Below, piece by piece: positions 9,055-17,307 of a DNA stretch of 64,000 nt. Within the stretch, counting starts at the first letter, position 1. The number at the start of each line of letters is the position of its first letter. Source of the DNA: Oscillospiraceae bacterium (GTDB taxonomy: Bacteria; Bacillota; Clostridia; Oscillospirales; Oscillospiraceae); NCBI GenBank assembly GCA_020025275.1, contig JAHHSI010000003.1, positions 72,094 through 136,093 on the forward strand, in the 5' to 3' direction. A model generated the notes under the pieces. The model saw nothing but the letters and a program-made list of their open reading frames with translations, searched no databases and had not been told where the DNA came from. The position numbers were made by a program, and so were the translations under genes.

Positions 9055-10017
9055 ATGAAAGAACTGGTCATCGGGAAAAATGATGCCGGCCAGCGGCTGG
9101 ATCGCTTTATTTCCAAGTCTCTGCCGCTGCTGCCGCCGGGGCTGTTGCAAAAATATATCCGCATCAAACGCATCAAGGTCAACGGGGGACGTGCACAGCG
9201 GGATCAGCGGCTGCAGCAGGGTGACGTGCTGCAGCTCTATATCAATGATGAGTTTTTTGAACAGCCGAGGGAGGAGAACCTGTTCCTGACACTGTTCCGC
9301 CCGTCGCTGGATATTGTCTATGAGGACGAAAACCTCCTCCTTTTAAATAAGCGGCCCGGCCTTGTGGTTCATGCCGACGAGACGGAAAAGGTGAACACCC
9401 TTATCAACCATATCCAGGCCTATCTCTACCAGAAGCGGGAGTGGAACCCCAAGTGGGAGAATGCGTTTACCCCGGCGCTGTGCAATCGGATCGACCGCAA
9501 CACCGGCGGGATCGTCATTGCCGCCAAGAACGCCGAGACACTGCGGATCATCAACGAGAAGATCCGGGATCGGGAGATCGACAAGCGATACCTCTGCATC
9601 ACACTGGGAGCGCCCACGCCGCCGGCGGGGAAGATCGAGTGCTTCCTCTTGAAAGATGAGCAGAAAAAACAGGTGGCCGTCTATCACCGGCCGATCCCCG
9701 GCGGCAAGACCGCCGTGACCCGGTATCAAACGCTGGAAAAGCGGGGAGAGCTGGCGCTGGTGGAGGTAGAGCTTCTGACCGGCCGGACCCACCAGATCCG
9801 GGCCTCCTTTGCCGACCTGGGCCATCCGCTGCTGGGGGACGGCAAGTACGGCGTGGGGGAGAAGAATAAGCGCTACGGCGAGACGCGTCAGGCGCTCTAC
9901 TCCTACCGCCTGACGTTCGATTTCCCTACGGACGCGGGAATTCTGAACTACCTGAAAGGGCGCAGCTTTCAGGTGGACGAGGTACCCTTCCGGGAAAAAT
10001 ATTTCCCGGCGAAATAG
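9055..10017 (+). CDS. RluA-family rRNA pseudouridine synthase
   Basis: Isomerises uridine to pseudouridine in rRNA. The 320-aa protein has an N-terminal S4 RNA-binding domain (residues 12-75) and the RluA catalytic domain with NRIDRNTGG near residue 145, where Asp is the nucleophile, and GRTHQIRASFADLGHPLLGD near residue 243. The motif begins with N rather than the common H of HRLD, which I regard as a clade variant. I chose the start at 9055 because AGGAGGG lies 4 bases upstream; a longer reading from 9007 would overlap the promoter. The exact target uridine cannot be assigned. Confidence 0.92.
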   Translation: MKELVIGKNDAGQRLDRFISKSLPLLPPGLLQKYIRIKRIKVNGGRAQRDQRLQQGDVLQLYINDEFFEQPREENLFLTLFRPSLDIVYEDENLLLLNKRPGLVVHADETEKVNTLINHIQAYLYQKREWNPKWENAFTPALCNRIDRNTGGIVIAAKNAETLRIINEKIRDREIDKRYLCITLGAPTPPAGKIECFLLKDEQKKQVAVYHRPIPGGKTAVTRYQTLEKRGELALVEVELLTGRTHQIRASFADLGHPLLGDGKYGVGEKNKRYGETRQALYSYRLTFDFPTDAGILNYLKGRSFQVDEVPFREKYFPAK

Positions 10018-10027
10018 GAACATGAGG

Positions 10028-10064
10028 AGAGCCTGTGGGGCGGCCGCCCGGCAGGCTCTTTTCG
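10028..10064 (+). terminator. Terminator after the pseudouridine synthase gene
   Basis: AGAGCCTG (10028-10035) pairs with CAGGCTCT (10052-10059), with a GC-rich inner loop, followed by TTTTC. Confidence 0.75.
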
Positions 10065-10073
10065 TCAATGGGC

Positions 10074-10102
10074 TTGTCCGGACGGAAGAAGTTTGGTATA
10101 CT
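10074..10102 (+). promoter_or_regulatory. Promoter of comEC-holA-rnmV-CYTH
   Basis: TTGTCC at 10074-10079, a 17-bp spacer and TATACT at 10097-10102 preceded by TGG. The predicted leader is about 20 bases. Confidence 0.75.
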
Positions 10103-10130
10103 TAATAGAATAAGGAAGGAGGAGAGGAAA

Positions 10131-12413
10131 ATGCGTATCTTGGCGACCATAGCTCTCTCCTTCTCCGTGGGGATCTTTGCCTCGGTATTTCTGCCTCTGC
10201 ATGGCTGGGACGTCTGGCTGTGCGGATTTTTTGCCTTGTGTGGCCTGACGGTCCTGTGCTTTCGGAGAAAGTGGGGCAAAAAGAGGAAGTGGTGGCTCCG
10301 TGTGGTGCTCATCAGCGTTTCTCTGGCAGCCTCCCTTCTGTATTTTCAAGTGTACCGTGCTTCCGTGGTGACGCCGGCGGTGAGCGGATGCGGCGGAAAA
10401 GGAGCCTTTTCTGCCACGGTGATCGACTATCCCCGCCCCAGCCGCCGGGGCGCCAAGGTGACCGTGCGCCTGTCCGGCGGAGCAAAGGCCGTCTACTATG
10501 GTACAGCGCAGGTGCTGGATCTGGAGCCGGGGCAGACGCTGAAGGGAAATGCCTATTGGCAGGAGGCCGCCACCATCAAGGGAAAGAAACTCTCCAACTT
10601 CACCTCACGCGGGGTCCACGTGCTCCTCTATGGGCAGGAGATGCCCACGGTGGAGGATGGCAGCCGCGGAGGGCTGCGGTGGCTCCCGCTGCGTACCCGC
10701 CACGCCATGCAGGGAATGACACAGGAGATTTGGTCCGACGAAAGTACGGCCGGGTTTGTATCGGCCATGCTCACCGGGGAGCGCAGCGGCATTGCCGAGG
10801 AGGATCAGATCGTCATGTCGGAGGTGGGGCTGACCCATCTCTTTGCGGTCTCCGGCCTGCACTGTTCCTTTTTGCTGACGCTGTTGGGACTGCTGCTTCC
10901 CAAGTCGCGGCAGCGGCTCTTTGCCGCCATCACCATTGCGGTGCTGCTTTTTTATATGATGCTGGCCGGTATGACGCCCTCGGTGGTTCGCTCATGCGTG
11001 ATGCTGATTTTCCTGCTGTTAGCGCCGATCTTTCATCGGGAGCGGGACGGACTGACCAGCTGGAGCGCTGCCCTTTTCGTACTGCTGCTGGCCAATCCCT
11101 ATGCTGCGGCCAGTGTCAGTTTACAGCTGAGTTTTGCGGCCACCGGCGGTCTGCTGTTCTGTGCCCAGCCCCTCAACCGTTGGCTGATGTGCCTGCCGGT
11201 GAAGGGGATCTGGCAGCACATCTGGCGCTTTGTGGCCGCCCATATCTCCGCTACATTGGGCGCGCTGGTCTTTACCGTTCCCCTGACCGCGGTTTATTTC
11301 AATATTCTGACATTGGTGTCTCCGCTGAGTAATCTTCTGGTCCTGCCGGCAGTGAGCTGGGCCTTTATGCTCTCGTTTTTATTGCTGCCGCTGGGCTTTG
11401 TCTGGCTTCCGGCGGCGCAGACCCTGGGGTGGATCGTGTGGGGATTGGTGCACTATGCGCTGACCGTGGCCGGCTGGTTGATGCACCTGCCGTGGCACGC
11501 GGTGTATTTTTCCAACCGCTATCTGACAGACTGGCTTTTCTATGTGTATGCCATGTTCGCCGTATGCCTTTTGACAAAGAAGGCGCGGCGCACCTACCTC
11601 GTGGCCGGGATACTGGCAGCGCTGTCGCTTGTCCTGAGCGTGCATCTGGGGGCGGCAGAGTATCACTACGGTGCCCTCTACGTGATGGCACTGGACGTGG
11701 GGCAGGGGGAGAGCGTCCTTGTGGGCAATGAGAGCGGCGCCATGCTGGTGGACTGCGGCAGCAGCAACGGCTACATCAGCGCCGGCGGCATAGCGGCCGA
11801 TCAGATCAGCAGTATGGGGATCCAAAAGCTGACTGCGGTGGCCGTCAGCCATTACCATGCCGACCATACCAACGGGCTTTGTGAGCTGATGACCCGGATC
11901 CCCGTGGATACGCTGTATCTTCCGGATATTGAGGATGACAACGGCGTCCGCAGGCGACTGGTGGATTTGGCGGAGAAACAGGGCACCGAGGTGGTCTATG
12001 TGGACAGCACGCTGGAATATGCACTGGGGGAGAGTCGGGTCCGGATCTATCCTCCGCTGGGAGCGCTGCAAGGGGATCTCAACGAACAGGGCCTGACGGT
12101 CCTGTGCTCTCAAGATGATTTTGATGTGTTGATTACAGGGGATATGGCAGGTGTTACGGAAAAGAAATTGGTTGAAACCTACAGCCTGCCGGACATAGAA
12201 TTGCTGCTGGTGAGCCATCACGGCTCCCGCCACAGCAGCGCAGAGGAGTTTTTGCAGACGGTGCGTCCGGAGACGGCTATCATCAGCGTGGGGGACAACA
12301 GCTATGGCCACCCCTCGCAGGAGGCCATGACCCGCTTACTGGAGGCGGGGGCGGAGATTTATCGCACCGATCTGCATGGGAACGTTTTCCTACGAGTAGA
12401 TAAAGGAGACTAA
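10131..12413 (+). CDS. comEC: ComEC/Rec2 DNA-internalisation protein
   Basis: Forms the membrane channel that brings single-stranded DNA into the cytoplasm during transformation. The 760-aa protein has N-terminal membrane helices and a DUF4131-like region, the Competence transmembrane domain around residues 220-470 (GLTHLFAVSGLHCSF), and a C-terminal metallo-beta-lactamase-type domain (SHYHADHTNG near residue 573, VSHHGSRHSS near residue 690). I start at 10131, which has AAGGAGGA just upstream. It is first in an operon with holA (3 bases apart). No other competence genes are visible, so natural transformation is not shown. Confidence 0.95.
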   Translation: MRILATIALSFSVGIFASVFLPLHGWDVWLCGFFALCGLTVLCFRRKWGKKRKWWLRVVLISVSLAASLLYFQVYRASVVTPAVSGCGGKGAFSATVIDYPRPSRRGAKVTVRLSGGAKAVYYGTAQVLDLEPGQTLKGNAYWQEAATIKGKKLSNFTSRGVHVLLYGQEMPTVEDGSRGGLRWLPLRTRHAMQGMTQEIWSDESTAGFVSAMLTGERSGIAEEDQIVMSEVGLTHLFAVSGLHCSFLLTLLGLLLPKSRQRLFAAITIAVLLFYMMLAGMTPSVVRSCVMLIFLLLAPIFHRERDGLTSWSAALFVLLLANPYAAASVSLQLSFAATGGLLFCAQPLNRWLMCLPVKGIWQHIWRFVAAHISATLGALVFTVPLTAVYFNILTLVSPLSNLLVLPAVSWAFMLSFLLLPLGFVWLPAAQTLGWIVWGLVHYALTVAGWLMHLPWHAVYFSNRYLTDWLFYVYAMFAVCLLTKKARRTYLVAGILAALSLVLSVHLGAAEYHYGALYVMALDVGQGESVLVGNESGAMLVDCGSSNGYISAGGIAADQISSMGIQKLTAVAVSHYHADHTNGLCELMTRIPVDTLYLPDIEDDNGVRRRLVDLAEKQGTEVVYVDSTLEYALGESRVRIYPPLGALQGDLNEQGLTVLCSQDDFDVLITGDMAGVTEKKLVETYSLPDIELLLVSHHGSRHSSAEEFLQTVRPETAIISVGDNSYGHPSQEAMTRLLEAGAEIYRTDLHGNVFLRVDKGD

Positions 12414-12416
12414 GGA

Positions 12417-13466
12417 ATGGCAGGAAAAACCACCAAGAAAAGCAGCGCACCGTTCGATCAGCTGCGTGCCGATCTCAAGGCGGGGACGCTTCAAAATATT
12501 TATCTTTTTTACGGCGAGGAGAGCTATCTTCGCCAGCGCTATCTGGAGGAGATCCGCACTGCGCTGGTGCCTGCCGGGTTTGAGGAATTCAACGACCATC
12601 GACTGGCGGGCAAGGGCCTTGCCATGCAGTCGCTGGCAGATGCGGTGGAGGCGATGCCCATGATGGCGGAGCACACACTGGTGACGGTGACGGATCTGGA
12701 TATTTTCCGCCTGGACGAGAGCAGCCGCAAGGCATTGGTGGAGATCCTCAGTGATGTGCCGCCCTACTGCACGCTGATTTTTGTCTACGACCTGATTGAG
12801 TACAAGCGGGATGGCAAGATGAAAAAGCTGACGGCTGCCCTCGATCAATATGTGCGGGAGGTGGAATTCTGCCAGCAGGACCATGCTGCCCTGATGAAGT
12901 GGGTCAAGCGCCGTGCTGCGGCCACCGGCCACGACATCGACAGCGTTGCCGTGGATCATCTGCTGTTTACCTGCGGCTCTTTGATGACCGACCTTGTCTC
13001 GGAGATCGAGAAGATCGGCGCTTATGCCAAGGGGCCGAGCATTACCATTGATGACATCAATGCGGTGGCCGATCCGGTACTGGATGCCCGTATTTTTGAT
13101 ATGACCAACTGCATTACCAGCGGTAAGTACGACGACGGGGCCAAAATTCTGGGTGACCTGCTGCGGATGCAGACAGAGCCCATTATGATTTTGGGCGCCA
13201 TTGGGAAGGAGCTGCGGCGGATCTACACGGCCCGGATGGGGCTGGATGCCGGAAAGGATCGGATGTGGCTGCGGGATTTGTGGGGGATGCGCAATGACTA
13301 TCCGGCCAAGCTGCTGATGGGTGCAGCACGCAGCGTAGACCACGATTGGTGCCAGAGGGCCGTGCTGCGCTGTCAAATCTTGGACCGGCGCATGAAAAGT
13401 GAGAAGAATATCAACAGCGAGGCAGAGCTGAAGCTGTTTTTGATGGAATTGGCGGGGAGCAGATGA
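12417..13466 (+). CDS. holA: DNA polymerase III subunit delta
   Basis: The clamp-loader subunit that opens the beta sliding clamp. The 349-aa protein shows the HolA layout: an AAA-like N-terminal domain (IYLFYGEESYLRQRYLEEI near residue 27) and a helical C-terminal collar ending INSEAELKLFLMELA. It starts 3 bases after comEC, the conserved comEC-holA order, and its end overlaps the start of rnmV by 4 bases (ATGA). Confidence 0.96.
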   Translation: MAGKTTKKSSAPFDQLRADLKAGTLQNIYLFYGEESYLRQRYLEEIRTALVPAGFEEFNDHRLAGKGLAMQSLADAVEAMPMMAEHTLVTVTDLDIFRLDESSRKALVEILSDVPPYCTLIFVYDLIEYKRDGKMKKLTAALDQYVREVEFCQQDHAALMKWVKRRAAATGHDIDSVAVDHLLFTCGSLMTDLVSEIEKIGAYAKGPSITIDDINAVADPVLDARIFDMTNCITSGKYDDGAKILGDLLRMQTEPIMILGAIGKELRRIYTARMGLDAGKDRMWLRDLWGMRNDYPAKLLMGAARSVDHDWCQRAVLRCQILDRRMKSEKNINSEAELKLFLMELAGSR

Positions 13467-14038
13467 AACCAAAAATTCGTGAAGTGATCGTTGTGGAGGG
13501 GCGCTACGATAAAAATGCGCTTTTGCAGGTGGTGGATGCCACGGTGGTGGAGACCGGGGGCTTCGGTGTATTCAATAATAAGGAGAAGCTGGCCTTTTTC
13601 CGGCGTCTGGCCCGGCAGAGAGGATTGATCCTGCTCACAGACAGTGACGGAGCGGGCTTTGTGATCCGGGGCTATCTCAAGGGCGCCCTCCCCAAAGAGC
13701 AGGTCAAGCAGGCCTACATTCCCGACATTGCCGGAAAGGAGCGCCGCAAGCGCAAAGCGGGCAAGGAGGGAAAGCTGGGTGTCGAGGGAATGCGGCCGGA
13801 GGTGCTGTTGGAGGTGCTGCGGCGCAGCGGCGCCACCTTCATGGGGGAGGAAGAGCTGCCCCGCACCGCCCCCATCACCAAGGCGGATCTGATGGATCAT
13901 GGGCTCATCGGTCCGGGGTCCGTAGCGCGGCGGCAGGCTCTGCTGCAGCGGCTGGAGCTGCCCTCCCACCTTACGGCCAACGGCCTGTTGGAGGCGCTGA
14001 ACCTATTGATGACACGAGAGGAGCTGGATGCACTGTGA
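13463..14038 (+). CDS. rnmV: Toprim ribonuclease M5-like protein
   Basis: The RNase M5 family processes the 5S rRNA precursor. The 191-aa protein has an N-terminal Toprim domain (VVEGRYDK near residue 11 with the metal-binding Glu, and LTDSDGAG near residue 58 with the DxD motif) and the C-terminal DUF4093 region. A lysine/arginine-rich stretch (KERRKRKAGKEGK) probably contacts RNA. It is translationally coupled to holA upstream, and to the CYTH gene downstream by 4 bases. Its usual partner ksgA is not beside it here. Confidence 0.88.
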   Translation: MKPKIREVIVVEGRYDKNALLQVVDATVVETGGFGVFNNKEKLAFFRRLARQRGLILLTDSDGAGFVIRGYLKGALPKEQVKQAYIPDIAGKERRKRKAGKEGKLGVEGMRPEVLLEVLRRSGATFMGEEELPRTAPITKADLMDHGLIGPGSVARRQALLQRLELPSHLTANGLLEALNLLMTREELDAL

Positions 14039-14535
14039 GTTGGGAGATCGAGCGGAAATTTCTGATCGCCTTGCCGGAGGAGGCTTCGCTTTGCCGGCGG
14101 TGCAGTGCCGTCTATGAGATCGAGCAGACCTATCTGCGGGCGCCGGACCATGTGACGGCCCGCGTGCGCCGACGTGTGGGCCAGAGGGAAGAATTTTTTT
14201 ACACGGAGAAGGAATTTTGCACCAACCGCACCTGTGTGGAGCGGGAGGAGAGCATCGATAAGGCTGCCTACACAAGGCTGCTGGAGCGGCGGGACGAGAC
14301 GATGCAGACCATCGTCAAGCGGCGCTACTGCCTGCCGTGGGAGGGTTTTCTTTTTGAGATCGACGTGTACCCCTTTTGGCAGCAGGTGGCTGTGATGGAA
14401 GTGGAGCTGGCCTCCGAGGACCAGAGCTTTTCCTTCCCGGAGGGCATTACGGTGCTGCGGGAGATCACCGATGAGCGGCGGATGAAAAATGCGGCGCTGG
14501 CCCGGGAAATCCCGGAGGAATCTTCGCTTTTGTAA
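14035..14535 (+). CDS. CYTH-domain protein
   Basis: A 166-aa protein starting with the CYTH hallmark EIERKFL and containing alternating basic and acidic strands (ARVRRRVG, EEFFYTEKEF, IVKRRYCL, FEIDVYPF, VMEVELASE) that line the triphosphate tunnel. Such proteins hydrolyse inorganic triphosphate or related compounds; the substrate is not known here. The start codon is GTG, overlapping the end of rnmV. It closes the comEC operon. Confidence 0.88.
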   Translation: MSWEIERKFLIALPEEASLCRRCSAVYEIEQTYLRAPDHVTARVRRRVGQREEFFYTEKEFCTNRTCVEREESIDKAAYTRLLERRDETMQTIVKRRYCLPWEGFLFEIDVYPFWQQVAVMEVELASEDQSFSFPEGITVLREITDERRMKNAALAREIPEESSLL

Positions 14536-14643
14536 AGGAGAGCAGCGGCCGGCTCCGGCCGTGAAGGGGAGCAGCTATGGATGCTCCGGCGGCCATACAA
14601 CAGGCTCTTTTCCAAAAGCGGGGTGTTACCATCCCGAAGAGCG

Positions 14644-14667
14644 GCGTGACGTCAGTCACGCTGTTTT
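14644..14667 (+). terminator. Probable terminator of comEC-holA-rnmV-CYTH
   Basis: GCGTGAC (14644-14650), loop GTCA, GTCACGC (14655-14661), then TGTTTT. Confidence 0.55.
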
Positions 14668-14811
14668 CCGTCGGTGTGAGGGTGATCTTTCCGGGGGCGT
14701 GTATCAGAACGACGGGAAAGCGCCGTGCGCCGGAATGGCTGCGCCGCTCACGGGGGGACACTCCTTTAGGGTTGCATCCGAATGCAACTGGGAGGGGCAC
14801 AACAAAGAAAC

Positions 14812-14848
14812 AAAGGCACCGCCAAGAGTCTTCTTGGCGGTGCCTTTT
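14812..14848 (+). terminator. Strong rho-independent terminator
   Basis: A perfect 16-bp stem (14812-14827 with 14832-14847), 4-base loop, ending in TTTT. No protein gene ends just before it; it may finish read-through from the comEC operon or a short RNA. Confidence 0.85.
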
Positions 14849-15057
14849 GCTGCCTGCTGGTTCCCACTGTCCGGAGGGTGGCAGCAGCCATATTTTCCCA
14901 AAAGAAGCTGTCCTGCGTGCTCAAAGAGCGCTGCCGTGCGCCGTGCATTGGCAGACAATAGAAAAAACTTATCGCAATAATAAAGTTAATGTATTTTACG
15001 AATCATCGGGGCCGTAGTATCATACGTTGGAGATCATAAGGAGGAAATAGAGAACGT

Positions 15058-15636
15058 ATGAAGAAAAAAGCAGATGCAAAAACCCTTTGGAAGCTGTTTG
15101 CTTCCATGTTTGTTCTGAGTTCATGTACCTTTGGCGGCGGTTTTGTGATCGTGTCGCTGATGAAGAAAAAATTTGTGGACGAAAAACACTGGCTGGACGA
15201 GGATGAAATGCTGGATATTACCGCCATCACCCAGTCCACCCCCGGGCCGCTGCCGGTTAATGCGTCGGTGATCATCGGCTATCGCATGGGCGGCCTTGTG
15301 GGGGCGCTGACGGCGGTGCTGGGGACGATCCTGCCGCCCATGATCATCATCTCCCTCATCAGCCTGTGCTATGAGCAATTTCGCACCAATGAGGTGATCG
15401 CACTGGCCCTGCGGGTGACAAGAGCCGGAGTTGCGGCGGTGATCCTTGACGTGACGCTGAATCTGGCCGGCAACGTGCTCAAGACGAAGCGGGTGATGTA
15501 TATGGGGATGATGGTGGTGTGCTTTGCAGCGGTGACGGTCTTTGACGTCAGTGCAATGCTGGTCATTCTGACCTGCCTGCTGATCGGTGTTGCGGATGCA
15601 GCGATCGCCTGCCGAAAGGAGGCTGCGGTACAATGA
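15058..15636 (+). CDS. Chromate-transporter family protein, first half of a pair
   Basis: A 192-aa membrane protein, one half of a split CHR-type transporter. The family signature FGGGFVIVSLM near residue 23 and the TQSTPGPLPVNASVIIGYR segment near residue 60 match the CHR domain. Single-domain CHR proteins act as pairs; known members export chromate, but the natural substrate in gut-type anaerobes is not established. A GGAGG ribosome-binding site precedes the ATG. The end overlaps the second half (ATGA at 15633). Confidence 0.9.
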   Translation: MKKKADAKTLWKLFASMFVLSSCTFGGGFVIVSLMKKKFVDEKHWLDEDEMLDITAITQSTPGPLPVNASVIIGYRMGGLVGALTAVLGTILPPMIIISLISLCYEQFRTNEVIALALRVTRAGVAAVILDVTLNLAGNVLKTKRVMYMGMMVVCFAAVTVFDVSAMLVILTCLLIGVADAAIACRKEAAVQ

Positions 15637-16187
15637 TCTGGAAGCTGTTTTTTGCCTTTCTTCAGGTGGGACTGTTCAGTGTTGGCGGCGGCTATGCGGC
15701 CATCCCCCTGATCCAGGATCAGATCGTGCACACCTATCATCTGATGACGATGGAGGAGTTCAGCGATCTGGTGACCATTGCCGAGATGACCCCCGGCCCC
15801 ATTTCCATCAATTCCTCCACGTTTGTGGGGATGCAGCTGGATGGGATCCCCGGGGTGTTGATCTGTACGCTGGGGTGCATCATCCCCTCGTTTATCATCT
15901 GTCTGACCCTGGCCCATTTTTACTATAAATATAGAAGTTTTGGCGGGCTGCAAACCGTACTGGCCGCATTGCGTCCGGCGGTCGTATCGCTGATCGGCTC
16001 TGCGGGGTTGTCGATTCTCCTCCTCGGCATTTTTCAAGACGGGATCATTGCCGTGGAGAATGTGCAGTATGTGGAGGCCGGCCTGTTTGCCGTCTGCCTG
16101 TTTCTACTGAGAAAATATCATGCAAACCCCATTGCGATTATTTTAGGGAGCGGTGTGGTAGGGACCATCCTCTATCTGGTCCTCTAA
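15633..16187 (+). CDS. Chromate-transporter family protein, second half of a pair
   Basis: A 184-aa CHR-domain membrane protein with FSVGGGYAAIPLIQDQIV near residue 16 and TIAEMTPGPISINSSTFVG near residue 48, the partner of the upstream half. The ATGA overlap indicates stoichiometric expression. Its last 45 bases overlap the 3' end of the convergent LysR-type gene, so both strands are coding there. Confidence 0.9.
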   Translation: MIWKLFFAFLQVGLFSVGGGYAAIPLIQDQIVHTYHLMTMEEFSDLVTIAEMTPGPISINSSTFVGMQLDGIPGVLICTLGCIIPSFIICLTLAHFYYKYRSFGGLQTVLAALRPAVVSLIGSAGLSILLLGIFQDGIIAVENVQYVEAGLFAVCLFLLRKYHANPIAIILGSGVVGTILYLVL

Positions 16188-17045
16188 CAGCTGCATGAAG
16201 ACCTCCATGGCCGGCGAGATATGTTTGTTCTTGTGATAGATGAGCCGGATGGAGCGCTTGACCTGCAGACCCTCCACCGGGAGGACCGTCAGCAGCCCCT
16301 GCCTGACCTCCTCGGTGATGACCATGCGGGACAAGGCGGCAATGCTGTCGGTGTAGAGGAGCGCCTGCTTGATGGCCTCCACGCTGCTGCAGGTGTAGTT
16401 TGAAGAGAGGTTCAGCCCGGCCTTTTGCAGCTGAAGCTCCAGCTGATTGCGCCTGCTGCTGCCGTCCTCCCGGGTGACAAAGGGATATTGTTCCAAATCA
16501 GCGCAGGAGATGCGGGAGCGGCTGGACAGCGGATGGTGCGCGGACACCGCCAGAACCAGCTCGTCCTCGGTCACATCCCGTGAGAACAGGTTGGGGTTGT
16601 CGCTGTACCCTTCCACCAGAGCCAGATCCAGCTCATAGGTATCGACCAACTGCTCGATTTTACTGGTGTTGTTGATGGTGACGTCATACGAGATGGGCAG
16701 TTCGGACTGGGTGAGCTGTCGGATCAGCGGCGGCAGAAGACAGGTGCCCACACTGACCGAGGCACCGATCCGGATGTGCATGGTCTGGCGGTGAATGTTG
16801 ATGTCGTCCTCCATGTGGTGGAAGAGCGCCAGAATATGCTGGGCGTGGTCCAGCATGGTTTCCCCCAAGGGGGTCAGATAGAGACGGTGATTGATCCGCT
16901 CAAACAATTTGATATGGTAATATTTTTCTAAATCGGCAATGGTTTTTGAGATGGACGGCTGGGATAGATGTAATTTTTCCGCCGCGGCGTGCATGGTTTT
17001 TTCCTGACAGACGGCGACGAAAACCTCCAAATGGTGCAATGTCAT
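16143..17045 (-). CDS. LysR-type transcriptional regulator
   Basis: A 300-aa regulator with the LTTR N-terminal winged HTH (LEVFVAVCQEKTMHAAAEKL, then LSQPSISKTIADLE) and a C-terminal effector-binding domain. I start at 17045, which follows AGGAGGT; a longer reading from 17111 has no ribosome-binding site and would begin in the promoter. It is convergent with the chromate-type transporter, and the two genes overlap by 45 bases. It is the likely regulator of that transporter or of the udk-like gene behind its promoter; both are inference. Confidence 0.93.
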   Translation of the reverse strand: MTLHHLEVFVAVCQEKTMHAAAEKLHLSQPSISKTIADLEKYYHIKLFERINHRLYLTPLGETMLDHAQHILALFHHMEDDINIHRQTMHIRIGASVSVGTCLLPPLIRQLTQSELPISYDVTINNTSKIEQLVDTYELDLALVEGYSDNPNLFSRDVTEDELVLAVSAHHPLSSRSRISCADLEQYPFVTREDGSSRRNQLELQLQKAGLNLSSNYTCSSVEAIKQALLYTDSIAALSRMVITEEVRQGLLTVLPVEGLQVKRSIRLIYHKNKHISPAMEVFMQLLEDQIEDGPYHTAP

Positions 17046-17117
17046 AGCATACCTCCTGCCTGCCCGGCGGAGTGGATGCAGGTGAGGCAGCGCGTCCGCA
17101 GGCATAGTCATGATTCA

Positions 17118-17146
17118 TTTATAGCATAGACCGCCCCTTTTTTCAA
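17118..17146 (-). promoter_or_regulatory. Promoter of the LysR-type gene
   Basis: Leftward TTGAAA (complement of 17141-17146), 17-bp spacer, TATAAA (complement of 17118-17123). Confidence 0.75.
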
Positions 17147-17241
17147 CGGAAGGGGCCGCCGCGGGGAAAGAACACGCCCGTGGCGGCGGATGCAGCACGA
17201 GAAAGACAGACGTTCCGGCACAAGTGTCCGGTGGAAAAGGC

Positions 17242-17270
17242 TTGCCCACGCAGAGAGCCTGTGGTATACT
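17242..17270 (+). promoter_or_regulatory. Promoter of the uridine-kinase-like gene
   Basis: TTGCCC at 17242-17247, 17-bp spacer, TATACT at 17265-17270 with TGG in front, the same extended form as the comEC promoter. Confidence 0.7.
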
Positions 17271-17307
17271 TAACAAAGTATTTTCAAAAAGAAAGGAAAC
17301 GAGAATC

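Larger units (their letters stand above)
14536..15057. other. 522-base intergenic region with three inverted repeats and no convincing gene
   Basis: Between the comEC operon and the chromate-type transporter. It contains a hairpin at 14644-14661 followed by TGTTTT (likely end of the comEC operon), a GTTGCAT/ATGCAAC hairpin at 14771-14788, a very strong terminator at 14812-14848 and a 12-bp near-palindrome at 14969-14980. Open frames across it are low-complexity and cross the hairpins, so I do not call them genes. The segment upstream of the terminator could be a small RNA; that is inference only. Confidence 0.6.

Noticed and set aside
14577..15017. A 146-codon forward frame in the intergenic region before the transporter
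   Set aside because: It crosses two hairpins and a terminator, has no ribosome-binding site and no recognisable domain.
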